64,000 nucleotides of DNA from Tubulanus polymorphus. Lineage: Eukaryota > Nemertea > Palaeonemertea > Tubulaniformes > Tubulanidae. Within the stretch, counting starts at the first letter, position 1. Each line of letters begins with the position of its first letter. This document shows positions 44,532 to 56,091 of this stretch, in pieces. The position numbers were made by a program, and so were the translations under genes. Location of the stretch: the NCBI RefSeq assembly GCF_964204645.1, contig NC_134034.1, forward strand, positions 6,135,414 to 6,199,413. Reading direction: 5' to 3'. The notes under the pieces were generated by a model that saw only the letters and a list, made by a program, of their open reading frames with translations, had not been told where the DNA came from and ran no database searches.

Positions 44532-44845
44532 TTTCTGGTGAGCGGTTTCCAGCTACGTAGCTTTTTCCTGCTACCGCCGGAAATTTGTTCCGAGATAGAA
44601 AACGCGGTAGCTGAAAAAAGTAACTGCAACTTTTCTCAGCTGGAAATTGCTGGCTGTAAATCGCTCATGAAAATGCTTGCCGTCACAGTTTCCAGGCCTG
44701 CCCAATGACGCTCGTGAAAACAGCCACACTGCGGCAGCGCGGTTTCCAGCTGCCGGCAGAAATTTCCAGCTATGCAAGCAATAGCTTCTTTAGTTGGAAA
44801 GTATTCCAGCTAAAAAAGCTATTTCAACCGCTCGTGAAAACCAGG
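44532..44845. mobile_element. candidate MITE with GCTCGTGAAAAC repeats
   Basis: The ends GTTTTCTGGTGAGCGGTTTC and the inverse of ACCGCTCGTGAAAACC are imperfectly inverted. The block CGCTCRTGAAAAY occurs at about 44665, 44710 and 44830, and TTCCAGCT recurs several times in both directions. Probably a nested or internally duplicated foldback element. Confidence 0.5.
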
Positions 44846-44849
44846 GTCT

Positions 44850-46110
44850 ATTGTTGGTGTCTTGTCATCCAGTCGACCAGAGTCAACCATCAGTCGCCCA
44901 GTCATCCAGTCGGTATGTCGCTCAGTATACGTCGTTGTCATCTGTCTCCGGTCGGCGAGTCCTCGGATAGCATCAAGATGAGGAACCGCATCACAACCAA
45001 CATATGGAATATATTCATACACCACGTGCACTATTCTACCGCATTTTCATCTGTATTCATGAAAATTCCCTTACGACACATATCTTATTTAGTGATCAAT
45101 AAGCTCATCGCATTCATGCCAGACCCACACCACTATGCTTTCATAGGTTTGAATTATCCTCTGTGAAGAAGAGCACTTGATACTGGCAACCCATCTGTAA
45201 CCTTAGCATATTGATCATGTATGTATGTAGTAACAGGTGTTTAATGGGATAAACAACCAGACCAATGAAACGATTATAGTACTTATAAATCAACTCTCAA
45301 TTCATTTCATTGTACGCGTAACTATTACATGAATTATGTATGTGTCACAAATCCTACAACGATATCAGTGACACGCTTACGCCGGACGTTTGAGACCTTT
45401 TCGCAGTTCTACAAGTCGTCTCAATCGACCGCGAATGACACTGGTATGTGATGACTTGTTCTCACTTGGGAAAAATTATATCGACTATCTCTGATTGTGA
45501 GCGGGAAAAAGAAAACAGAAGAAAACAGCATACATACACTTTACACACGCTAGCACGGAGTTCAGCAACCGTAGTCTCGCTAAACACCGAATGTATCAGC
45601 GCCATCGGGTGGTGGCGAATGGCGTCACGTTACAGAATCAAAAATACTACTGCAACGACGTTTTTATAGTCTGACTCGCTGTTGTTAAAACTCAACCAAA
45701 ATGCTGACAATACTTATTTTAAACTCTTAGAATGAATTCATATGAAGAACTTACGAGAATATATCAATACATTCAGGTTCGATACGCATTCAAAGTTAAG
45801 TTTAAATTGCATTTAAACTATTAAGAATCGTCTTAATCATCTTAATTGTTTTCTCAAATTAAGAGTGTAAATGCAAAATGTGCCCTTTTTTCACTGTGCT
45901 GTAGTCACTGTATGGCCCTGGATCCGCGCCTGGTAATCTTCTATTACATCAGTCGTTCAAAAATTGATCAAGATAATGGCTGGATAAATACATAGTAACA
46001 AATGAATATTTAATTGTCACTATGTCAACATTCATCATCCTGGGGCGGGCGCAGGAAAACCTTGTAAGCGCTAACCGTGGTTAGTAAACTGTAGTTATTC
46101 GTAAATGGGC
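44850..46110. other. intergenic; hAT-like end fragment
   Basis: A 153-codon frame from 44705 has no recognised domain. AATGTGCCCTTTTTTCACTG followed by GGCCCTGGATCCGCGCCTGG at 45875-45930 resembles the end at 46900-46965. Confidence 0.35.
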
Positions 46111-46113
46111 GCA

Positions 46114-46219
46114 GGAAAACGCTGTTAACTAACCACGGTTATGCTCACTGTTCGTGAGACCGCACCAAAGCGTGGTTAGGCGATGAGTGCTAACCGTGTA
46201 AGTACTAACAGCGATTTCC
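46114..46219. repeat. 106-nt imperfect stem-loop (MITE-like)
   Basis: The arm GGAAAACGCTGTTAACTAAC with CACGGTTATGCTCAC pairs with GATGAGTGCTAACCGTGTAA with GTACTAACAGCGATTTCC. A third partial arm (GGCGCAGGAAAACC...GCTAACCGTGGTTAG) precedes it at 46046-46086, so two nested copies may be present. Confidence 0.6.
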
Positions 46220-49200
46220 TAATAGTGGGAGGGGGCTCGGTAAGGGTCATGGTTAGTGATAATTTCGCACTTAAAATCGTTAATGGGCCACTCAACATTC
46301 AAGGAATTGTTGCTAAAATATGCGTATTTAAGAATTTTGCTCGAAATCCTATCCGGGTATTTTGCAGATGGCTTTTTCATTTTTGAAGAGCAGGTAAAAA
46401 GTATATAAGAAACTGGTGACCAGCCTGATTTTCAAAGAAATGTTCAAATATATTATCTAATGCTTCGAGAAATAGGTCAATATGAAGAAATTGTTGATGC
46501 CGATACCACAGTCAAGACATGAGGAAATGCAACTGGCTGGGAAAGAATAAATCGTCGGTGAACTTGTCATCCAGCTCACTCTCCGTTGATGAGGTTCTGT
46601 GGCGGATTTAGGGTACGGTACCTACATGCCTCACATTAGCCACTCAAACGATCTGAAATTCCTTTCGAAATGAAAACTTTTCAAATGCCTTTTCTGGGGG
46701 AAATTTCGTTAATATGTGCCTTAAACAATTGTTTCCATATGGTCCTGAATGGTGTTCCAAATATATAATCGTACCATGCACTTTCGTTTTCAGAATCCAT
46801 GATCGACTCGTACGCATTGTCAAGCAAAAGCAACAAAAATCGTTGAAAATGACCTTTACAGTGCATTGGGGTCGATTCCTTTCATGTGCCTCTTTTTGAA
46901 AAAGTGCCCTTTTTTCTTTGGTGAGCCAGGCAAAATTGGACCATGGATCCGACCCTGAGGTCATGCATTTGTCGCGTGGGTTTAAATTTTGTCCTACTCA
47001 AAAGACATGGATAAATTAAGCTAAGAACAGATTTACATCGTTTGCACGGCGATTACGACTACAGGAATATTATAGAAGTAACAACAGCGATCCTGACCAT
47101 CATTTTGAACCATCACCAAGCCACGTAAAATCCGATGGATGTACTCCGATGAAATTCCGTGATGAAATTCCCGTATTATAGACTAACGCACAAATGGAAA
47201 TATCAGGTTTTCCTGGTGGCGTTGTGCTTAGGCCAGCCGGCTGTGCATGCAGGGGTTGTTTGAATGATGTATAGACACATTAGACGCCCAATTTCAATTA
47301 AGATGTATGTCCACAAGACGTTTCCCTATTGTAACATTGCAAGCTGTGACAAGACAGAACTTTTCAGTTAAGATGATTTATCAATTTGACAATAAAACGT
47401 GAACAACGCATTTTTTGTGTCCAGCTGTGCCTGGCATGCTGGTAGACACGCAGGCTTCACGCATGCACTGTTTCGATTTATCTCGATAATTAAGAAATGC
47501 TACCGAATTATTATCTTGAACCATTCAGGATATTACATATTATATATTCAAATATAATAATAGAATGTCTGGTCATCTTCCTAAAAGCAATCCTGCATCC
47601 ATCTTAGATGCTGGGCCAGTTTTATTGACTGCTATTATCTTTTGGGGGGCTAACTCGATAGAAAATGGTTGAATTGCCCCGGGTTAAAAAATGATCAGTC
47701 TATAAACCCGGCCCCAGGTATTTATAAATGTTATAAATGTTTTTAGTTGTGATGAATTGTATTTAGGTGAAACCGGTCGCTGAAACCGATATTGTATTAT
47801 CAATCAACATCCCCAAAGTTATGTAGCTACCCAGTTTGGGATACTAATGGTCATAGATTTGATTTCGATAATTCATTAAGTTTTTCCGTCTTCCAATGTT
47901 ACCCGACGCCACATAGTTGAATCGGCCTTAATAAATTCACATTCCAATAATGATAGACTCTCGTCCCAGTTGATTTCCTCTGGTCAATGTCACCTAGTTA
48001 TGTGTGCGCTAGTGTGTTTTGTTTATAAACTGTGATACGCTGTATTTCGTGTCATTCCTTGATAATGGCTTTTGGTGAAAAACCGAAAATTCAGATTTTC
48101 AAAAAAATTAGCGTTTTGATATTTTCAGTATTTCGTCTTCGTGACTGTTGGACTTGTTGGTTGAATGAATCTGTGGTGTATTTCATGCATCACTATTGAT
48201 GTTAACCTGTTACGACGGCTTCAATTTTATACGATACCAGTTCTATACCTACTCAAGCATTGCCGACTTACCCTGTACCACTTCTATTGGGTTACTTGCA
48301 AAGGCCTAATATCATGACTGAGATAGAAATAAACTCTCCACAAGGCAAATTTCTTCAATTCTAGGCTATTCAATCACATATTGAGCATACCGGCATCTTC
48401 TAAACTATTTGAATTGGATTATTGTTAACCTATCAAGGATAAGATGATATTTATTTTCATCAGATATAAAGCTACTTCTGGTCTAGGTTTGTTGTACCTA
48501 TTTATCTTGAAAATGAAAGGAGAGTAATTCTGTTCTATAAATATGTGGTAATTTCCGAAGGACTAGGTGCAATATTGCACCTTTCAAGAATAGTCATCGA
48601 CCGTTAGAACTGTTCAAATTGGGATATAATAATCTTTCCAATATGCGCGACAAAATTATTTCTCGATACAGTATAATCCCTATCTGTGCGAAACACCTGT
48701 GCATGGGTTTATGAGAACGCTTGTAGAATGATTATCTGGAGGAGAAATTGATTTTCTTTTCAGCACGAAATAATATAAATAAAAGCATATGCTTTCTTAT
48801 TTATAATTGCCATAAGGCTTTATCGCTGACTGCAAGCAGGTATATCTACGTACCGTACGTAAATGCGTTGTAAAACGACCAACTTTCAAATGAAACTAAA
48901 TATATAAACATCGTTCATAGAAAATACAATGGATTTTTATAAAAGAAGTTGCCAGTTTCTAGGCGCCATTTTGTGGCGGTCCCTCGAGGTCCCCATTGTT
49001 GCGATGATTTACGCTCATTTTTGAAACATAAGTTTAGATTGAATATCATATAGTTCTGCAGCCCCTTGCTCGATAAACTTAAGTTATACAGCATTTTAAT
49101 GGAAATGAAATGCAGATATTTGCTGGCGATTCCTGGAATTTTTGAACGCAACAATTAAAAACAGTGACGATCTGAAACCAAGGACCGCATATCTTAACCG

Positions 49201-49376
49201 TGCGTAAAAGAAACCGCAATATCTATTAATTTTGAAATATCTTAGTATCTCTTGAAGCTATATTTTGCTATTTTCACAGAGGTTAAAGAGGGTTATTTGC
49301 AGTTTAAGCCTGCGTTAAAATGTTTGGAATATCTTTCCTGACGACTGATCTGTACCCGCTTGAGTTTGAGATTACG
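46220..49376. other. intergenic; hAT-like relic near 46600-46965
   Basis: The right border GACCATGGATCCGACCCTGA and internal AAAAAGTGCCCTTTTTTC match the fragment at 45875-45930 in style. A 106-codon frame inside (46644-46964, minus) is unrecognised. 47000-49370 shows nothing supportable. Confidence 0.35.
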
Positions 49377-50211
49377 CGCAAAAGGGGTCTCCCACTGCGC
49401 ATTGCAATTTAACTGAACATTGAGATTTCCGACAAGAAATCTTTAAACGCAGTTTGATTCCTTCACATTTTCCATGGGGATATTTTGAGATGATAATCCA
49501 TATCTTGTTTGTACCGTATTTTGGCGGGGGCAATTCGTTTAGCTGGTTTCGGGATCCGGTTTGTCCCGCTATTGAAGTTTGATCGGCCCAGTTGAGGAAT
49601 TGTCGTATACAGCCCGTCCAGCCTAGCGCCGATTTTGTGTTCGGCGAAATCATGGGCCCTAAAACGTTTTTAGAGTCCATTGTAAAATGTGGCAGTTAAT
49701 TTAAACGCTCATGACATATTTAACACATAAATCTCTCTAATAATCCCTCATTCTGGGATCGTACGATGGATTTACTGAATCTCAACCTTCTTGCTGGAAA
49801 ACAAGTAATCTGTTCAAGGGGGTCAACGTCCAGTTTGGCAACTTTCAGCGGAGCCGCATTTTCAAAAATATATAAAACTTTTATTAGAGATACTAGATTT
49901 TGTTTTTGTCTCCAACCATGAGCGGTACATTCTGTTGAAACGCAAATTATGCTCTCAATTAGGCCACATTTGCAACCAACACAGAAAGTTCCCTCTCTTA
50001 CAAGAAATCCTTTAATTCCCGACGCTACACAACTCGAATTTCTCAAAGCACTCAAAGTCCATTTTTAACCATACAAAAATAAAGGTAGTAGATAACTCTA
50101 AGAAGCAATATCAATAATTACAAACCAGCATAAAATTTTATTTTTGCGATTTCCTTTCGCAAATCTCAATGTTCAGTAAGATGGCGGTGCGCAGTGGGAG
50201 ACCCCTTTGCG
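49377..50211. mobile_element. 835-bp element with ~58-bp terminal inverted repeats
   Basis: Left: CGCAAAAGGGGTCTCCCACT, GCGCA, and ACTGAACATTGAGATTT. Right, inverted: CGCAAAGGGGTCTCCCACTG, CGCA, and ACTGAACATTGAGATTT. Two unrecognised minus-strand frames lie inside (50055-49720, 111 aa, with CVGCKCGLIE; 49680-49372, 102 aa). It is too short for a full transposase gene, so likely a deletion derivative of a DNA transposon. Superfamily not assigned. Confidence 0.72.
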
Positions 50212-51281
50212 TCTCAGGCTAAGACGACACCGAATAACCAGCGATAAATGACATGTTGAAGGGAGAACGGCGCCTCCGTTCCGCCTCTGGCAGGTAGCCC
50301 GAGTGGCCACGATTTCCTGTGCGCGGCTAGTGAGGAGGGTGACTCCGATTAGCCGCCGACCCTCGATGTGTCTGCTCGGGTTTTAATGATAACAGAGATA
50401 ACAAACGCTCATTATTAGACATTTAGTCTCAGACTTCGCAACTATAGATGCCATCAGGGGCAACGACTACATCAAATAATTTAAACATAACATCGCGTGG
50501 GAGTTTCGCGCGTCTGCCTTTTTTGATAAATTAGAAAGCTTTATCGGAAAGATATTTTCTTGCTTTTGAAAACTACCGTTCCAGTTAAATTAACCCGTTT
50601 AAATTAAGTGCTGCCATCTATTAAGACGTTATGGAACAAGCAGTGGATTCCCGTAATCTCGTCGAAGAAAGAAATGGCGTCTCTTTTATTAAAAGCTATT
50701 TTATGATTCTTAACATCACAGCGGCTTTGGTGACGTTTCTGAAAGCGCCAAAGTCGAACAACGCCCACACGTTGGAACATAGATAGAAAGTGGTTGCCTC
50801 AAAAAACGTGTTACGACCGCGATATCAAACTTACAGTACGCAGAATATAGAGGAAATAGTATAGCTGCAAAAACAGCGATGCTGGTTCAGATTATGGCCG
50901 TAGGCGGTGAACGTAAAATGCACTCAATGAAGTTTAATCAACTAAGCGTCATCGTGGATAACTAACATGCTCGTATCAAGCTGAAATTACGAACATAAAA
51001 TTTTTTCCAAGTAGGCCTACTCTCCCAAGCTCATCACCTTTTCAACTTCGAAAGTTCGACACCTAGAGGACGATACTAATTATTACTAGTGTAACTTAGA
51101 TCTCGAGCGTATCTGTAGGTCTGTTAAAAACCTATTACTTAATGATGTTAGATAAGATTTCTTAGATCATTGGCCGACCATATCGGGATTCATCAAAGGG
51201 GTACATACACTATGCCCAGGTGGTTATGCCCAAAATTGTAGTTCAAAATGCGATGTATACCTGTGTTTGAAGACTTAAGGC
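50212..51281. other. intergenic, nothing recognised
   Basis: No repeat, RNA gene or homologous coding region could be supported. Confidence 0.5.
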
Positions 51282-51584
51282 GGGCGTAGGTCGGCCTTTC
51301 GACGGCTTGCGACTCACTGCGACCGCCAGCGACGATCGCGTCGCAACGACTCACCGACCTACGCTACCTTGCGACTGCCAGCGACGGGTCGCGACTGCCA
51401 GCGACGCCAGTCGCAATGAGTCGCACATGTTCTACTTTCTGCGATGCGACGCGACCGTCGCAACCGACCTGCGTGCTGTTGCGACTGGCAGCAACTAGTC
51501 GCACTTTGTCGCTGACAATCGCGTCGCAACCGACTTGTGACGCTACGCGACGATCGCGTCGCGTCGCAACGTCGACCTACGCCC
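51282..51584. mobile_element. 303-bp GCGAC-rich foldback element
   Basis: The ends GGGCGTAGGTCG and CGACCTACGCCC are perfect inverted copies. The interior is built from GCGAC/GTCGC words in both directions (TGCGACTGCCAGCGACG), with many CpG, and can fold on itself extensively. GACCTACGCTAC occurs again internally. A 117-codon frame across it is an artefact of the repeat. Confidence 0.7.
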
Positions 51585-52911
51585 TGCTTTAAACTATTTT
51601 GTAAGTTTCCATTCTCTGTTCTCTGTTCTGTTCTCTGTTCTTTGAAATCAGAAGCATAAATCTGAAAATATTTTCTTGTCAAGTTTATGGAAACGTTCGA
51701 TATTTTTACCAATGTTGCGAATATACAACATTTAAAGTAACAAGGTCAAACAGGGACAACAATAAAAACAGGAAAGAAATTCTAAAAATGGGCTTGCTGA
51801 CATGTTTGTACTGAAAGCTTGTGTAGTTGGCTCCATTAATGTGAAGAAGACCTTTCTTTAGGATTTATATTGGATTTTAATATCGAGACATAACGAACAC
51901 GATATGATGAAATGCTGATCTGAAATTAATAACATATAGAATTTAAACTCTGATCTTAAATAAATTTGAACACTGATCTTTGATTAATTTCTTATTTCAA
52001 ACATTCATTATCAAATATAATAGAATACAAATTAACTGGTTAAACTTACATGTTTTTTGACCAATATATTCTCCTAAATACTCGTTTAATTGCATGAAAT
52101 CTAATCTGTAAAAAGAATCGACGTGTCGCTCGTTGTATCTACAAAAGTTCTCATCCTAGATTTCGTTGTTACACGTAACTCGTGATGAGGCTCTCTATGA
52201 GCTATTCGTACCTCTAACAGCTTGGTTTTGTATTTCCGTAGTAGAATTAATCGAACTGATAACTTTTTAAAGAACTCGGAAATTGGTGCTGTTGTCTTAC
52301 TACATGAAATATCATCATACACCCGCGGACTGGGAATCGGAATATGGTTTTATTGTAGACATGAACCAAGTTAGTGCAAGCTTTTAGATGGATGTGTTTC
52401 TTAAATATTGAGGTGTCTTTTCGGAATCTATCATATGTTGATAATTGCTAGATTAAATAATAAAAAAAAAAATAAAGCAATAATAAATTGCATTTCCTTC
52501 AAATGTCAATCCACTACGATCATCCGATTAAGTTAGACTGGTTGCCGGTCTCTACCTTCAGTTACCTATTCTGACTGCGAATGCAGGTGGCGCAGAATTG
52601 GACAGGCGACCAGTCTACCGATTAAGTTAAATGCCACCACAAACAATCGCTCCCTGGCTCTCTGAAGAGACAGGGAACCAGTCAAACCGGTCAATTCAAT
52701 TCAGAATTTATTTGACAAAGAAGCGGTTTTAAGTTTTAGATAAACTGAAAACGTATAAATGTTCTTACAATGATTTTTTTCAAATTGCCGTTTATGCAAG
52801 CACCCAATGAACGTAAAAGTAACATGAAAGTAAGTGTTTCATTGTAAAATTTTAATTGTGTCAATATAAAAATGAATTGAATTGTCATCAGCATTATACG
52901 CCCCATGAATA
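51585..52911. other. intergenic, nothing recognised
   Basis: A (TTCTCTG)n-like stretch at 51608-51640. Otherwise AT-rich with no supported gene. Confidence 0.5.
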
Positions 52912-53873
52912 CGCACGCTCAACCAAGGTTTATGGGCGGCCATCTCCGCCAAACAAACGTTTAAGTCACCACGTGAAGGATAAACCCATAACGTGAAGGT
53001 TAATGTCATGACGCGAAGGATCAACTCACATCATTAAGGATAAACCTATAATGTCACCAGATGGCGTGCCAGTCGGTCGAAATCAATTTTGTTGTGCACA
53101 GGCGTCATGACATGTGAACTTTAATGACTGCAGCATGAGCGTCGCAGTAGTTTCTATTAGATTCGAATCCCACAAAATATTGATTCTTATTTCAAATTGA
53201 TGACCACATGTCACTGGTTTATTTCATAAGCGGCGCTATTTATAATCCCCAAAAATTATTCATAGATTTGATTTGACTCTTTTTGGCCCACAACGGCGGA
53301 CGCACCAGGATCAGGCACTCTTCGTTTTGTTGTCAATAATTGCTTAAGACGATCTTTTGTATTTTTTGGGATAACGGGTTATGAAAACTTTTGCAGTAAG
53401 CTAAAGATTTGAAATCGGTGTATGAATAAATCCTAATGTATTTTTCTATTACACAATTTCGGGATTCGAACCTATTAGCACATACAAATAGATGCTGGGG
53501 CTTTCAAAGTTTATTTTTTCCTATTTGAGATAAGAAACCTTTTTGTGCGGCAAACAAAATAACCCAGCGGACAGCTTCCCAGCTTCATAATTTGCGGGAT
53601 TCGAGCCTAATACGTAGAAACTTATTTAAGTTCATATGTCATGACGCCTGCGCTTAACTGAATATATTTCTGATCGACTGGCGCGCCATCTGGTGACATA
53701 ATAGGTTTACCCTTGATGACATGAGTTGATCCTTCGCGTCATGACATTATCATTCACGGTATGAGTTTATCCTTCACGCTACTACATTATACTCCACGTT
53801 ATAGGTTTATCCTTCACGTGATGACTTTAGCGTCTGTTTGGCGGGGATGGCCGCCGATAAAGGTTGGCGTGCG
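52912..53873. mobile_element. 962-bp foldback element with ~170-200 bp inverted arms
   Basis: The left arm (52912-53083) and right arm (about 53672-53873) are inverted copies: CGCACGC, GGCGGCCATCTCCGCCAAAC, TCACCACGTGAAGGATAAAC, GTCATGACGCGAAGGATCAA and GTCACCAGATGGCG. The right arm has one to two extra ~19-nt units. Arms are built from short units with CACGTGAAGG, AACGTGAAGG or GACGCGAAGG. The loop carries three B-box-like GATTCGAATCCC / GGTTCGAATCCCG words. No transposase. Confidence 0.8.
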
Positions 53874-55796
53874 CTACTGAACTAACAAAACCGATAAAAT
53901 AAAATCATAAAACAAAGAAAACGACAACCGATATAGCCAATATAGCCAATATAGCCAATATTTTATTACTGCATTAAATGTTTGTATATATCAGAGCCCA
54001 AGAAAGTTTCTAACGAAAGTTATCGGCTCCCCAAGCAAGTTATCAATCCGGTGATAAAAATATGAGCTTGCAAGCCTGCAAGCCTATGATAACTATGATT
54101 ATGGACTATAAGAATCTTAACTTGTTTAGAAAATGAATTGAGTAATATTTTGCCTACTAGAAATGTGCGTGTTTAACATAAGATTAAATGGATTGATCAA
54201 CGAATGTTTTACCGAACAAGAAAGTATTTTGCAAATCGATATATGACGTCAAGCGCAACAGCAACAGTAAATTAATCACGCGTCGTGAGGCCAGGGGGCT
54301 GGTGGAAGCGAGTTCGGGGAGCGATGCTGGACCATAGAAAGCGAGGATGACCCTTTTGACTTATGGGAATTCCCTCGCCGTTCTCGGGGTAACTTATAAC
54401 CCGTGGACTTTGTTCACATGAATAAGGCCCGAGGCTTCCCTGCACCCTTGGTTATATGTCGTTTTATTTGACACAATCTGCGTTCATTTTATTCACTGAA
54501 TTTGTTTTGGCTACCGGGGGTGGACTTTTGCCTCAGGTTGAACTTGTGGTAGCCTACCATCAAGCAACGGCTGTCCTCTCCTTCCTCCTTTTTTTATTGA
54601 TGAGTTTTGGGAATAGAAAAGAGGAATTACTCGGATAGACAGTCGCCCTATTCGGTCATCTGGGTCCTTACATATTCCATTGGAAAGCGAGTCATTTCCT
54701 CCCAATACTCTACAGAGGGCGAGTAGGAGGGGAGTTGGTGTAACTGGGCAAACGGATAATTTCTATGTGACATCAGCGACATCAGTGTAATCTGCCACTG
54801 CATATTTTGCCAAGAAGCTTCCTGGATGACGAGTCCGTATTGTGGCGGGATGGCCTGGGCCCTCTCGTTTCCCAAATGGTTTGTGTTGATTCTCACGGTT
54901 CATTGCAAAAGTGCTACGCCAACGAAAGAATCGCATAATTTACAAATATTTGCATAAAAAATCGATTAGCCAGTTCTTTTGAATTACTAATGCGCTCCGG
55001 GAGAGCTGAAGCCATACCACTCCATTCATCATTGATCGACAACTTACTCTGATTGGCATAGACCGCTAGCCTACCGCGATGATAGGATGCAGTCGCTTCC
55101 TGCAACACATATTCAGTCCGATTGGCCGAATAAGTCTGTTTTTCGACGTAAAATTTGGATGATATCCACTTCCGTCCGTGGCTATGTAAATACGCATAGC
55201 AGCCTGGATATTTGGTCTAAACCATGGTCACGAAGTTTATCAGTAGTAAAGTTTTTAGTCTTTTTTGGCTTTAGATAATCCAAGATTGACGTCATCTTTC
55301 CATCGTAGTCATTCGCTAGATAATAAACAGTCCCATTCTGTACTTCTCGAAAGATATGTTGCGAACTGCTTCCAGTAACGAATCCTTATCTACCGCTCGA
55401 ATGCTCCTCGTAGCACGTTCTACCTTCGACTGAAACGGTTTGGAAAACATTGACCTAGTTTAAAACAGAACTGTTATCCGACGATTGAATCTCTAATATT
55501 TAGCAATGCCATGCCATATATACCATACACCAGGTTCAAAACCAAACCTTCCAAGATCCTTTTTATGTTTAGAGCTTTTCATTTTTTGATATCTCTATGA
55601 CTTCATTATTCCAATTTCATACAAATGATTTAGACGTGATTAAAAAGATGTTCATGTTGAAAAACTATAAAATCATATCCAACCGTGAGCGCTGTCCTAA
55701 GCAACATTGCAGTGTTTCGAGAATATCATTACTTTTTTAAAGAATTTAGCGCACACCTTTCCAAAAATTTCCATTGTGGATCCAGTTAAATGAAAA
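53874..55796. other. intergenic downstream of DCAKD
   Basis: Includes a short (ATATAGCCA)3 tandem at 53931-53959. Small frames at 54456-55278 on both strands have no recognised product. The DCAKD 3' end reads into this stretch. Confidence 0.5.
53931..53959. repeat. (ATATAGCCA)3 tandem repeat
   Basis: Three perfect 9-bp units plus a partial fourth. Confidence 0.9.
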
Positions 55797-56091
55797 CTAA
55801 GCAAATAACTTGTACAAACTAAACGTCATAAAACCCAATGCCCCTGTCAATGTTCCTGTTAATAAAAACACCACAGTTCGTACTTTCCAGTGAGCCCGTG
55901 AGCTACGTAATTTTGCAAAAACATTATCTACTTCAACCTCAAGAGCTTCCTTAGTAGAAGAATTGTCGATGACAATTGTAGCCTTTCGACATTTATCCGC
56001 TAGCGGGAGCTGGGATTGTATTCGCTGACAAGCCTCAGTCTCAGTAAGTTGATTTCGCACTTTTAATCGGGAATATTGCTGTTGTTCATAG
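55797..56091 (-). CDS. DCAKD: DCAKD exon 4: C-terminal lid and membrane segment
   Basis: 295 nt starting after atttttcag, completing the Cys codon, and encoding [30 protein letters not shown] and a C-terminal hydrophobic stretch [20 protein letters not shown] ending in YKLFA and TAG. The tail has the features of a single membrane segment. No canonical AATAAA is evident in the first few hundred bases downstream on this strand. Confidence 0.94.

Noticed and set aside
44705-45166. 153-codon open frame
   Set aside because: It starts within a MITE with repeated TTCCAGCT blocks and shows no protein family signature.
46644-46964. 106-codon minus-strand frame (MTSGSDPWSNFAWLTKEKRA)
   Set aside because: It begins inside a hAT-like terminal sequence (GGATCCGACCCTGA) that recurs elsewhere, so it is a repeat-derived frame without a known domain.
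51307-51712. Open frames of 63 and 117 codons rich in Arg, Cys and Thr
   Set aside because: Composition follows from GCGAC repeats of the foldback element.
53157-53610. tRNA genes suggested by three GATTCGAATCCC / GGTTCGAATCCCG words
   Set aside because: No A box at the right distance and no cloverleaf; the words are inside the loop of a foldback element.
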